From assembly GCF_963678635.1 (NCBI RefSeq), contig NC_087071.1, forward strand, positions 43,255,965-43,319,964: DNA of 64,000 nt, read 5' to 3'. This document shows, in pieces, positions 42,206 through 53,649 of this stretch; position 1 is the stretch's first letter; each line of letters opens with the position of its first letter. A program made the translations under genes and the position numbers. The notes below the pieces were generated by a model that was not told the DNA's origin, did no database searches, and saw only the letters and a program-made list of their open reading frames with translations. Source of the stretch: Symsagittifera roscoffensis (lineage: Eukaryota > Xenacoelomorpha > Acoela > Convolutidae).

Positions 42206-43390
42206 AAAAAACAATAAAAGTAAAACTACAGCCCGGGCAGGCAGTAGTAATAATTTTTAGGATGAGAAACTTAAACTCATTGAGTGATACTAAGCAGGTT
42301 TGCTTGGTACTCAACCCAAAGATCAAAAGTTCATTGGTTTTAGGCCGGATATTTTCTGTAACACGAAAAGGGCTGTGTGTGAGTGCATTGTGGATTACAC
42401 TGGACGCAACGGTTTCAATCAACTGTGGGAGGAAACTTGGCCACGCTTTGCGGATGAGAACGGATTATGAAGAATCAACGAATTTGAAGAAGTTCCCTGA
42501 GAAGGACTGTCCCTTTCATGCAGATAAAATTTTGATCTTAACAAGGATTAATGAATTGAATATTTGAATAAAATGTTTTAATTTGATCCGAGACGGATGA
42601 CGGATTGTCGAGTTGCACGAAATTTCGGGAACGCCCCTCGTCACATGACTAAGAGTCTGACAAATCAGTTTTGCCAGAGATAGAGCACCTGAGAGTTAAG
42701 TTATGAGAGGGTGAGTTCAAGTCGCTAAAGATGTTTTAAATCGGAACGCGGACATAAGGCGTTCCGATTTAAAAACATAAGGCGAATATTGGTTGTTGTA
42801 ATTTCTTCGAGCACAAAATCGAACTAGAAGAAGACATTTTTCCCCACAGGGAGGGCGCAGAGCGCATGACACCGCATAAATTGGAAGCGTGCCGAGCGGA
42901 AGTAGAAATGTTGCTCGAATACGACTTGATAGAATTATCAAAGTCACCTTGAGCTTGTGGAGTTGTCATGGCTATAAAGAAAAAGGGACAGCCAAGATTC
43001 TGTTGCGACTTTCACTACCTGAACGCGGTGACCATAAAGGACGCTTACCCAATATCATGCATAGACGAGGGCCTCTCGAAACTAGGCGATGCCAAGTTTT
43101 TCACTACAATGAATTTGGGTTCTGCCTTCTGGCAGGTTCCTCTGCGGAACAAGGACAGAGAGAGGACTGGATTTGCAAATGAATTGGGCTGTCCAAATGA
43201 CTTGGTCATGGAAAGCCCCCAGAATGGACACATAGCTCAAGAGTTTGCTGGGATTTGCCAATTATTACCACGAATTCATCAAAGGATACGCAGACAAGGT
43301 GTACCCAATGCAGCAATTAAGGCGCAACAAAGGGAAGAAGTTCGAATTGAATAAACGAGCTAGAAAAATTAAAGCGGGAACTGTGCGAAG
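42206..43390 (+). pseudogene. pol: RT1: linker and reverse transcriptase with internal deletion
   Basis: After a conserved linker (42,262-42,567, with LNSLSDTKQVCLV), RT motifs appear from about 42,840. These are EMLLEYDLIE, then in frame 42,968-43,354 KKKGQPRFCCDFHYLNAVTIKD, YPISCIDEGLSKLGDAKFF, LGSAFWQVPL and TGFANELG. Directly after this (about 43,185-43,235) the sequence jumps to the connection region (LLGFANYYHEF in another frame, about 43,240). The segment that should hold the catalytic Y-x-D-D box is therefore missing. The first palm Asp is also changed (TTMNLGS where TTLDLGS is typical). The RT is non-functional. The RT type is Ty3/gypsy. Confidence 0.85.
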
Positions 43391-43700
43391 CGCTAGTGCT
43401 TGACATGCCCACGGAGAAAGGCTTGTACGTTCTCGACACTGATGCTTCAGTGGTGGCCATTTTAGGAATACTGCATCAGGAGCATGGACGGAATGGGAGA
43501 ACAGTTCTCAGTCCCATTGCATATGGCAGTAAATTGTTCAGCGACACTGAATTGAAATACGGTGCACAAAAAGCAGAAAAGTTTGGAGTAGTCACGTTCG
43601 TGGAGAAGTACCGCGCATACTTGAGGAGCGCTCCCTTTAAGTTGCGTGTGGATAACAGAGTCCTATCCTGGTTGAAGACGTACTCTATGGACCAGAGTTA
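43391..43700 (+). pseudogene. RT1: RNase H domain
   Basis: Within the 161-codon frame starting at 43,396: VLDTDASVVAILGILHQ (the DASxxxxGxxL motif with catalytic Asp), PIAYGSKLFSDTELKYG, the helix KFGVVTFVEKYRAYL, and FKLRVDNRVLSWL (VDN/H motif). This is the typical Ty3/gypsy RNase H order. The Glu of the DEDD set is in the TELKYG stretch. The domain is the best preserved part of RT1 Pol. A frame change near 43,715 leads to the next segment. Confidence 0.85.
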
Positions 43701-45540
43701 TTTTAGTCATTGGATAGTCAGGTTGGATGGCACAGGATGCGTGAAAAGCACCAGAATGCTGACAGACTCAGTAAGAAGACTGAGTTTTATGAGAGACTGG
43801 AGCAGAAGCAGGCCAATCAGGCGGAAATCAAGGAACGATTCTCGTTTCTGGATAAAGAGACTCATGAAGCACTTCCCTTGACGAGATGGCTGGACAAGTC
43901 AGGAAATCCAATTCCGGGGCATCCAGAATTACCAGTGGAGAAAGCAGCAGAAATAAAGATCTTATCCACAGAGACCCGGTGCCCTTGGATCTGTTGCTAC
44001 GTTCGAACCTGGTCCAATAGGAACTCTCTCCTATGAACATAAACAGCTCTCATCGCTAGATAAAACGGTGCAGGTCACACCGCAAGTGACGCGGATGCTG
44101 GGTGGGTTGTTGGAGAGAGAAGTGATGACCCCGAATGGGCGGCAACCATGGCATCGCTGACAGTCAATAAGAAGATACGGAAAAGGTATCAAGGCGCCAA
44201 CACCATGAAAACGAAAGGGATTGTAATACGGTATCTCGATTCCTCAAAGCGACTAGTATCCTCGATTCCTCAAAGCGTTTTGGTGAGAACATCATACAAG
44301 GAAATATGAAAAGAGATCGGAACTCAAAAGAACACTGTCATTTTTGAGTAACTTGATAAAGATTGGAAAGAAGTTGAACCGAAAAACCCGGAACAAGAGA
44401 ATTTGTCCGGGGAGTCGGATGTTGAATGAAATGGTCATATAAATGATCAAGACCAGACGGACAAAACTTTGACGGGGAGTTTGGATGGATGAGGAGATTG
44501 CGCATATTAGAGACTGCTCTGGAGACGTGTTCCACGGCAGAATCATCTGATGATAATACATCGAGGAAATCAGAGATTGAATACTACTCAGACAGGAAAT
44601 TGAGCACAGGATCAGACGTATCTGAGTTGGCAATCCACCCACTGCTAGTGGATACACGAGCAAAAGACTTGGACAGGGAAGTGTACCAAGACCCATATGG
44701 TGATCGCTACATGATCCCTAGTGGAAAAATCTTAGTTAATGCAGCCGATGACCTAGAAGTGCTAGCGGTATCGAGAAGTTCGATGAACCTATTATTACAG
44801 AAGGAAGCAGTCAGGACTGACCTTCAACCGTTCAAACAAGAGACAGAGCCATTGGCAAAGATTTGGTGCGTCAAGATGGAGGACGATTAGTCGTTTGAGG
44901 GTCATGAAGGCATACTTGAAGGACTGATACCGACTATCGGACTGATTAGGATCGCAGAGAAATGACGGCATGACAGGTACCTTGAAAAAGTGGATAAACA
45001 ATGGGTCACTAAACAAAGGAGATCTGAAAGAGGTTATTTACCGAATCTTGAGACAATACTCTAAGAATAAAGATGAGAGGTTAAATCGATACAAGGATGG
45101 AACTGTGGCTTGCAAAAGGAAAGAGTAGGACATGTTACCATACAATTACAACGCGATGGCCTTGCCGCAACTTTATCAAACGGAACTTTTAATCAGGTCG
45201 CAAGTGCGATAACGATCACCGCGGACATGAGTTTTGAAACAGCGTTGGCAGCGGAATTTCAAAGAGAACAAAAAAAGTAAGAGTTTTTATAGAAGCAAAG
45301 ACCAGGAATAGGAGGTGTAGCAGCCTTGCCTCTGGCGGCTTCGGAAAAACCAGGAAAGCACAGATATTTCTTGCTGACGAGAGCTACGGAAAAGCAGCAT
45401 GCGGAACCTGAAGATTTGGTTCTCTCCCTAACGAGATTGAGAGATATTCTTAGTGGAGAGGGAGATGAAAGAACTATCGCTTCCAGTGTATGACCCAAAA
45501 CGAGGCCGACTGCATCCTCGGGAATTGAGTGCGCTGATAC
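43701..45540 (+). pseudogene. RT1: post-RNase H region; integrase core not found
   Basis: Frame 43,710-44,036 (DRLSKKTEFYERLEQKQA, LPLTRWLDKSGNPIPGHPELP) is the spacer after RNase H. Frame 44,489-44,890 is acidic and contains LAIHPLLVDTRAKDLDREVYQDP and ILVNAADDLEVLAVS. Around 45,140-45,190 a YNAMALPQLYQTELL-type stretch precedes the place where the integrase zinc finger would be expected. The HHCC and DDE motifs are absent, so the integrase has been deleted, with unrelated sequence joined at about 45,200. A last coding-like tail ends near 45,580. Many stops are present. Confidence 0.6.
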
Positions 45541-45967
45541 ACGTTAAATTTTCTGATACCAACAATGAGGTGTATCTACATTAGAAAAACTATTTAGGCT
45601 GAGTGTAGGTTGAGTGTGTTGTGTGTTCTGTGTTTTGTGTAATTTATAATGTCGTTATGTTAATAAGATCTCGGGTTTGGAAAGGTTAGTGACCACAAAT
45701 ACTCAAACGATTTTTTTAGGGATAGGTCCAAAGTCTGGACTGTCCACTCTTAAATCAACTTCCAAAATTTTAGAACTGAAGTGATTTTTGATTTATCTTA
45801 AGGTCAAATGTTTTTATCTGACTGTATTTATATCACTTTTAAAAATGAATTTAGAATGCTGTTAACAGATATGATAGTCGTGATGTTTTTCTAGATCCTG
45901 ACTGATCGTTTAACTACTCATCAAATTTCAATTGTGCAAAGCGATAATCAAAGTCGAATCATACAAA
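45541..45967. other. Non-coding spacer before the SGNH-type frame
   Basis: About 430 bp, with a GTGTGT-rich stretch near 45,605-45,640. No gene is recognised. It could contain remains of an LTR or a promoter, but I find no matching copy elsewhere in the window. Confidence 0.45.
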
Positions 45968-47773
45968 ATGGATAACTTCGACTTGAATGAATTGATGGAC
46001 CTTGCCGAGGCCTACGTAGGACCGGTGATAGATGCGATCTATCGCCGGCTGATGGATCGATACTTCGCTCTGGAGGACCCAGAGGTAGCCATGTTGCTGG
46101 GTGCCTTAACTAACATACTTGGGCGCGACTATCCGCAAATGGACAACAAGGAGTCCTCCTAGACAGCCCAAACATGAGGGTAATGAGGTGGAGAAACAGG
46201 GAACTCTCGTGAAGTGACTTGGCGAACGAGCCTGGATTGGGAAGTTCCACAACCTACCAACCAGGTGAAATGCCTCTTCCGACCAAGCCTAGGTCTGGGT
46301 TGAGGAGAATGCATCAAGGTATGAGTAGCGAGACAGCCTCGTCTAGCTCACAACTGACAGCAGCTGTGCCAACAAAACGGGCGAGAGTAGAAGAAGAAAT
46401 CCAAAAGAACGACACTATGAAAGATCTGAACGAGACCAAAGACGAACTGGAACGGATGACCAAAGACGGACCCCGCTCAGAGCTGAAGAAGAAAGGGATA
46501 TGTGGAGGAGACTGTTTGAGGATTGCAACAAGAACCAGGGAGCGGTCAGACGACTGGGATTTGCGACCGCAGTGGAGCGATCGCTACCCGCAGGGAGTGT
46601 TCCTCGTGGGCAGTCCCCGATGGAGCTTCTGAGGCCTCGAAGTTTAAGTGCAAACCCCAGCAGCGTCCGGTAGAGTGACGATCCCGAAACCAAGTAACAC
46701 CCTGGTTGATCCAGTCGTGGAACGAACCATGCGACAGCTGGTGGTAACCACTGGCCGACTCGTGGCCAACTTGAGTGTACCAGTTTCCGGAGTGACTGCA
46801 GTTTATGGAACGATTGACGATACCGGCAGAGTAGAGCTCTCTTCGGAAGTAATGAAGAAAACGGGAGCTGCTGCCGTGACGAAACCAGCAAAGATATCAA
46901 AAACCTCTGACAGGAAGATAAGGGAGATGTCCATGAAGAAATTGTCGCGCGTGTTTGACGTACAGAAAAATAATCAAATCAAAAACAGCTTCACAGGAGT
47001 CCCAGACACGGACTTGCGAACATATTTTAACCGATCGACGTGGATTCCAGCGATGAACATGCAACAACCCCCACTCGGAACGTCGCATTTAGTATTGGGC
47101 GATAGTTGAGTGTGAATTTTGCAGAACTTAAGAACCTCATGGATCACTACGGTGATGGCTTCTGAAGGCGCCACCATAGCCCAGTTATATCGGATGGTGG
47201 AATTGATGAATCCGAGAAAAAACGAGGACATAATTTTTTTAATAGGCACGAACAACGTTTAAAGGAGCTCAGATACAGAAGAAGCTCATTGGGAGTCGAT
47301 GCTGGTATGTCTATTTACCACACTATTGCAGAACTCTCAGCGCGGTACTAACCGCTTCCACCATACCGATGAGTACGAGGACGCTATCATCCAACGGAAG
47401 AAGAAACAACGATAGGGTCGTCGGATGGAACAACATCGTGCGAAATCTGGCAAGTGGCAACACTGGACGAATGATCTTAATGGACTAAAAGCATGAGCTG
47501 AGAGCTCTAGATCAAGCCATATTCACCACTGATGGGATACATTTTGATAGCATAGATGGACAAGGCTGGATGAATCGGGAGCAATTAGATGAATTGGAAA
47601 TTGAATTTTTCGACACAGGAGTACTCAGGACAGAAGAAGTGACGAAAGTACCGGCGATCTCGACGTTTGTGACTCCTAATGTGGAGACACGCCTAGGATC
47701 AGTCACAGCCGTGTCACAAGTGCTGCAGAGCTCGAGCGAGCGAGACAGAGATCTGATAAAATGGATCGACTAG
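45968..47773 (+). pseudogene. SGNH/GDSL hydrolase-type coding region, decayed
   Basis: ATG at 45,968 begins an acidic helical N-terminus (MDNFDLNELMDLAEAYVG, 65 codons to a stop at 46,160). Frame 46,219-46,632 is a Ser/Pro- and Arg/Glu-rich linker with coiled-coil character. Frame 46,648-47,109 leads to LVLGDS with the SGNH block-I Ser (about 47,098-47,106), followed at once by TGA. In shifted frames come block II (a Gly in GATIAQLYRMVE, about 47,165), block III (DIIFLIGTNNV, Gly and Asn, about 47,230-47,260) and block V (TTDGIHFDS, Asp-x-x-His, about 47,524-47,545), then a 67-codon tail. All four catalytic blocks appear in the right order at normal spacing. The SGNH fold includes esterases and lipases. 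The context (flanking retroelement debris) suggests a mobile-element protein; whether it belonged to RT1 is unknown. Confidence 0.65.
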
Positions 47774-48417
47774 GCGAGGCACCAGTGAGGAGAAATCTTC
47801 ACCTCCAACGAAGATTGTGACCAGTTAATCAAGCGGTGGAAACGACCTCAGGCACCTCTAGATCAGAGACGACGACGAGTACAAGCAAGGAGAAGCGACG
47901 TCCTTAAAGAAGTTCCTTGATGTGGTCAAGACCGATATCGTCCACCTGACATGTTTAAAAAGAAGATCTGATGAAGTTGAACCTTCAAACACTAAGATTT
48001 GCAGATGATGCAATGAGAATGTTTAATGGGGCGAGACTTTTCGTGAATGGACTGTACTCAATCGTGGGAGTGGACTGCTTGATAGTTGCTCCAACGGCAC
48101 TACAATTTTCACTACAAGCATTACAATAGCTCCACAACGGCACTACAATTTTCTGGACTTGAGGGACTGTCCTCAAAAAACAACATGAGTCTAGTAAATG
48201 CCAGACCCTTACAAGACATGAGGATGAGCCACAGTGAACAGAAAAGAGAATAGAGGCCAGGAGGACTTTTGATTGACTAAAGCACCAACAGGACAACATG
48301 TGAAGAGGTTTAATCAAGTGCAAGCGCCTGAATTTCAAGCAAGTGAAAGAAAGAGCTTATCCACAATCAGTAACTCAAGAAGGTGATGTCGAAAGGTACG
48401 GTGAGCGGAAATTTCTA
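47774..48417. other. Coding-like but heavily broken continuation
   Basis: Short Arg/Gln-rich pieces (for example RWKRPQAPLDQRRRR near 47,830) are separated by stops. A minor local repeat GCTCCAACGGCACTACAATTTTC occurs around 48,090 and 48,130. I recognise no domain. Confidence 0.4.
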
Positions 48418-50310
48418 TTAGACGAGGTTATCTTCGCGGCATACGACAAAGGAGAGGGGTTGGAGGACTGCCTTTAACAGCGTCAGAATGGCCACCGAAT
48501 TTTCGCAAGACACTGAAACTGAGAGTAGGGATTCAATGTCACAGGAGGAGGAGATGGAGCATTGACAAAAAGCCAAAAAACAAGATGCAAAAAGGAGAAA
48601 GATAAGAAAATTCGTAGAAGTTTTAGAACTTCTAAACGATGAAGACCAAAAGAAAAAAATGAACGAAGAGTTGACTAGTTTCAATCAACTAGGATGACTG
48701 ATCACTTTGTGATGATATGAAAGACTGATCACTTTGTGATGATATGAAAGTATGAGAGTAATCTGTTGAAAAAGGAGAATATTTCATTGTTCCCTCTAGC
48801 CACCAAGTTTCTTAATTTCAATATTCAGGACCAACAACATCTAAATTTCCGAAGGGAAAGAGCATAGAAGGGTAATTTTAGTTTGTTGGTTGGCAGGAAT
48901 TTTGCGCGTCCCAACACCTTTTAGTTCTAGGAGAAGAAGTTTTAAGTCAAGTAATGGTACTAAAATTAGAAAATTGTTTTATTTTGAATCACATCCTCAA
49001 AGTGCAGATTAGTGAAAAAAGTTAGACGGCTATAACAGTATAGTATGATGCCATTTGTATTCTGTAGTGAGTCGATATGATGTGGATAAAATTGAGTTCA
49101 TGTATTTTGTAAATTTTGTTAGATGGCCCTCTACCACCTTTAACGAATACCACGAGACTCAATGAGGATATTGACCTGGTTTTCCAGGGAGTATGTGACT
49201 TTCAACCAGAATGGCGCCAAAATGCATGGCAATATCGAAATTTTATAGGAGCAGCCAAAAAGAAAACGGGCAGCTTTCATGAATTAACAGTGCTAATCCT
49301 GTAATTGGGAGAGGTTAATTTGAAGTGACGAAGTAAATTTTTAAAAATTCATTTGAAAACAAAGACACGTCACGAACTTGAAACTTCGCGAACACTGAAA
49401 AACCGCGAAAAACAGACCAGACACATTTTCGCTGGAAAATGACAACATTGATTCTCGATAGTGAAGGAAGGACGTCAGAACTGTTTTGAAAATACAATCG
49501 ACACTGTCCAAATTGTAATGATTGTAACTGTAAAATCGTTACAGAGCAATTCCCGAGAATTCGGAAGGGTATCGGCAGGACTTTACCACCCTTCCAGAGG
49601 GGCGAAAAGTCTGCTCTTCGGCCGGATTCCAGAAACTAGAAGCGTCGGAGAAACGAAATTAGAGAGCATCATGTTGACACATGATGAATTATCGTGCCAT
49701 TGTTTGGTACGAACATGGTGGTATCCCGGGCGAAGTAGTCTGGTGTTGATCTGGGACTCTGGAGAGCTCCCATGGGTTTACCAGACTCTTCGCAGCCCAT
49801 AACGATAGTGATAGTTGGAGTTATGATGGCAATTTGATGGGTGGAAGCCCATGTTAAGTAGAACAACCGACAAGAAGCACCGACCAAAGAACAATTATGA
49901 TAACTGGATTGTCTAAAACATTTAGATCTTTTTGAGACAATGTGCAAAATCTTGAACATTCCGATGAAAGTGAAGAAAATATGGGCCAGAAGACGACCGA
50001 TGCCACGGTTCAGAGCCATTATGACTGCTTGGTTGTACGAGTATGCCAAGAAGCATATGTTGAAGCACAGAAGAAGGTACAGTTCGTATCAGATGGACTA
50101 GGTTTGGGAGCTTTCGAAAGAGCCCTTGTAACGTATCGGAATGCAGTAACAACTGCAGTAAAGAAAACGACAAGAACGAATGGTTGTGACGGGAGAGAAA
50201 GAGAAGATACGTTGATGCTGAAAAATATTACGTTGTGCCTCCACAACAGCTTCTGCAGGAATAGGCAAACTAGTGTAGACCCTCTATCTTGTTGCAAACA
50301 AAGGGTTTAA
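48418..50310 (+). repeat. ~2 kb direct duplication, copy 1
   Basis: It starts with a broken coding tail (48,455-48,690) containing a Glu/Lys-rich helix (KRRKIRKFVEVLELLNDED). Then comes a non-coding ~900 bp block (48,760-49,660) and about 650 bp of further broken coding sequence (including 49,942-50,310) that has no partner in copy 2. A local perfect repeat of a 27-30 bp unit (GACTGATCACTTTGTGATGA) lies at 48,694-48,750. The ~900 bp block resembles an LTR in size and in being directly repeated, but TG...CA ends and a target duplication were not seen. Confidence 0.7.
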
Positions 50311-51760
50311 GGGCAGAAGCGTTGGAGGACTGCCTCCAACAGCGTCAGAATGGCCACCGACGTGTTGCAAGACACTGAAACCGAGAGTGCGGATTCAATG
50401 ACACAGGTTGAGGAGATGAAGCAATGACAAAAAGCCGAAAAATAAGATGCAAAAAGGAGAAAGATAAGAAAATTCGTAGAAGTTTTAGAATTTCTAAACG
50501 ATGAAGACCAAAAGAAAAAAATGAACGAAGAAGTAACTAAGAAGAAGATGTTAAACCTCAGAATTGTTTTTGTGTGAGAAAAACTCAAATGAGGAACCAA
50601 GCAACTAGGCTTGAAATTGAAACTGAATGAAAGAGAACCCTTTAGTCGATTTTTGAGTTGTAGAATTTGTTGCATTCATTAATTTGCATTATGATGTTAG
50701 TTAGTGTTTTTAGAGACACTTACTATTTAATTAGAAAAAGGCACGAGTGAGGAGCATATTAAATATTCCAGCGTGCATAATTGTTTTTAATAAACTAGGA
50801 CGACTGATTAGCTTAAGGTGATATGAAGGATTTGAGTAATATCATGAAGAAGGAGATTATTTCATTGTTTCTTCTAGCCTCCAAGTTCCTAATTTTATTA
50901 TTCAGGACCAATAACAACTAAACGTCCGAAGGGAGGAAGCATAGTAGGACAGTTTTAATTTGTTGGTTGCCAGGACTGTCCTGCGTCCCAACACCTTTTA
51001 ATTCTAGGGGAAGAAGTTTTAAGTCAAGTAATGGCACTAAAAGTCAGAAAGATGTTTTATTTTTAATCATATCGTCAAAGTGCAGATTAGTGAAAAAGTT
51101 GGAAGGCTAAGTATGGTGCCATTTGTATTCTGCAGTGAGTCAATGTGATGTGGATAAAAGTGATTTCAAGTATTTTTGAAATTCTATTGGATTGCACTGT
51201 ACCATTTTAATGGATACCACAAGACTCAATGAGGACATTTTCCAGGTTTTCCGGAAGTATGTGACATTCGACCAGCTGGCGCCAAAATGCATGGCAAAAT
51301 CTAATTTTTATAGGAGCAGCCGGGTGAGAAAATTGGCGGTTTCGATGGATTAACAGTGCTAATCGTGCAGTTTGACGAATTGGGAGAAGTGAATTTGAAG
51401 CGACGAAGTATTTTTTTTTAAATTTGTTCAAAAACAAAGACACGTCAAGACAATCAGATCAGACCGAGTTTCGCTGGAAAATAGCAACATTGAATCTCGA
51501 TAAGGGAGGAAGGTAGTGAGAACTGTATTGAAATTTCAATCAAAACTGTCCAAATTGTAACGATTGTAACTGTACAATCGTTACCGAACAATTCCCGAGA
51601 ATTGGGAAGGGTATCAGGAAGATTTTGCCACCCTTCTAGAAGGACGACAAGACCGCTCTTCGTCCTGATTTAAGAATATGGAAGGGTCTAGGGAAGAAAT
51701 TGAAACTGCAATTCAACAAATTGTAGCTTTCGGACATGTCCTGAATTAAATCAATTAATA
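50311..51760 (+). repeat. ~2 kb direct duplication, copy 2
   Basis: The coding tail recurs at 50,320-50,545 (KRRKIRKFVEVLEFLNDED). About 220 bp absent from copy 1 follows, then the non-coding block at 50,850-51,700. The two copies differ by many substitutions and small indels, so the duplication is old. Confidence 0.7.
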
Positions 51761-52189
51761 TTAAACTTCGTTTTCAGATAATGCAAAGCTAGGAGTTGAG
51801 GGATAGGGTTGATCCATCTCCGATGGATATGATGATTTTTATCTACTGAACAAAAACATTAGTAAGATAAGTAGCCCTGTTTTTAGGAGTGAACTCGTGG
51901 TCTGGGGATACTTAGACCCAGCCATGAGCTACCTATTTTGCATGTAACTAAGTTGATCTGCGCGTTCTGTCCGATAGCCACAAAACAGTAATGACTTTGT
52001 CGACCCGATTTTAAAGGATCAGAACTGGATTTGGTAGAGACGGTTAAAAGCATATGAAGCTGTGTTTAGACGCTAGCCAACCGTTTCATAGCCTAGGTTT
52101 ATTTTCGTCGATAAATGGTTCCGGGCGATTGTTACAGGACTGACTCTGTGTTTATCTTCTGGGCGACCCAATTATTTATGGAGTCCATC
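51761..52189. other. Non-coding DNA between duplication and RT2
   Basis: About 430 bp with no open frame of interest and no recognised repeat. Confidence 0.5.
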
Positions 52190-53649
52190 AGGATCTGGAA
52201 GGTTTGCATTTCAAGCCAGCCTGTTTCATGCATGTGAAGACTTCATCAGGCCTTTCTATTAGCTCTTCCACGGTTGGTGTCGCAATAACATTGTCGTCAA
52301 TTTAGCACAGTATGAAGTTTCCATGATGTTTCGTTACATTTGTAAATGCATGTGCCATCAATCTTTGAAAAAAGGTTGTCACTTTACACAGTCTAAACTG
52401 CATCCTCTTCCACCTGAACAGTCTCAGTTCGCACGCAAAGCCTATTTTTTCCTTGTAGTTTTTCCTGCCTGAGGGGCAGAACACAGAGCCCAAATCCAAC
52501 GTCGTGAAGTACTTCGCATCGCCTCTCTTTCAAGGACTCTCATGGAGACACGGGATCGGTTATGCGTCTTTTATTGTCACTACGTTCACTTAGTGGAAGT
52601 CGCAAGAAAACTTAGGTTTCCCCCTTCTTCTTAACCATGGCCACACCACGAGCCCACGGAGACCTGGATGGGTCAATCATATCTTATTCGATCAACATTT
52701 CAATTTCTTTCCTACATGCCTCTGATTTGTGTTGTGTCATCCTCTTAGCTCCTTCCCTTTGAGGTACTGAGCCCTGCTCAATTACTATATCATGTTCGAA
52801 AAACTTTCAACAACCCATGACGGCCTTGTGCTGCAAAAAGCGTCTGCGTTCCGACTCAACAAGTTCCCCAAGGAGTCAACATCCTTATCTGATATTTTGC
52901 CTTTAAGATGATCTTTTTCAAGTACGACTGGTTTTTCGTTACTAACTCTGTGTCTCTCAGTCTTTCAGGGAATCGCAAAAACTAGACAGCCCGTGTCTCC
53001 AATTTCATAGAAAAATCTTAAAATTTTTGTTAGCATGTAACATACAGTCAGTCACTTTAAACTTCTTCAAGCTCTCGATTCTTTGATATACTGTGTTCAA
53101 AGGCAACGCGTAACTAAGCTTCTCTTCACGTTGTATCGTCCCCGGTGTTGCTTGCGTGTTCAACGACACTTTCACACGTAGACTGTAATGAATGATTGGG
53201 AAGCCTGTTCCTGAAATAACTGATCTCTTACTGTTTGTGTTGGAAACGAGACATACGTGTCTATTGCTACTAAATTTAATAAAGTTTCTCAGCCTATACG
53301 TGGTAATTAAAGCTTGATTTGGTTTCAGCCTAGCTTTTCGATCAAAGAAAATTGGCAACTTGGCTTGATTTTTCAAGATCATTTTAACCGGTTTTTAACA
53401 TACTTCCCTGAGAGGAAGTATGAAAAAAATGAGTCCTTGGTTCGTATTAATCCGTCGTTGAGGTCAATCAAAACTTTGCAAGAAACCGCGTCCCAGAATA
53501 AACTGGTCAATTCTCTCTTGGTTCTGGAAGACTAAAAAGATAATCCAGAGGTGCCTTTCACCCAGTTGCAGCAAACTGATGGGTAACCTCCAGGCCATAT
53601 AAATTGCACCATGATCGGCCGCAGCTAGTCGGATATTAGATGTTATCAA
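52190..53649 (-). pseudogene. pol: RT2 (minus strand): reverse transcriptase, linker and retropepsin C-terminal half
   Basis: A second Ty3/gypsy-like element on the opposite strand. Read leftward from 53,649: the retropepsin C-terminal half (SNIRLAAADHGAIYMAW; DQFILGRGFLQSFD, in which the Asp after ILGR is Gly), a linker (53,382-53,005, containing HVCLVSNTNSKRSV), then broken RT pieces. Among these are SPWARGVAMVKKKGE (about 52,650), GFACELRLFRWKRMQFRLC (about 52,440) and FQRLMAHAFTNVTKHHGNFILC. The last is followed by a stop codon where the catalytic Tyr should be: *IDD at about 52,293-52,304. The sequence fades out near 52,190 and no RNase H or integrase follows. Dead. Confidence 0.82.

Noticed and set aside
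48760-51700. Calling the ~900 bp direct repeats a confirmed LTR pair
   Set aside because: No TG...CA termini, primer binding site or target duplication could be identified, and the repeat extends into the preceding coding tail.
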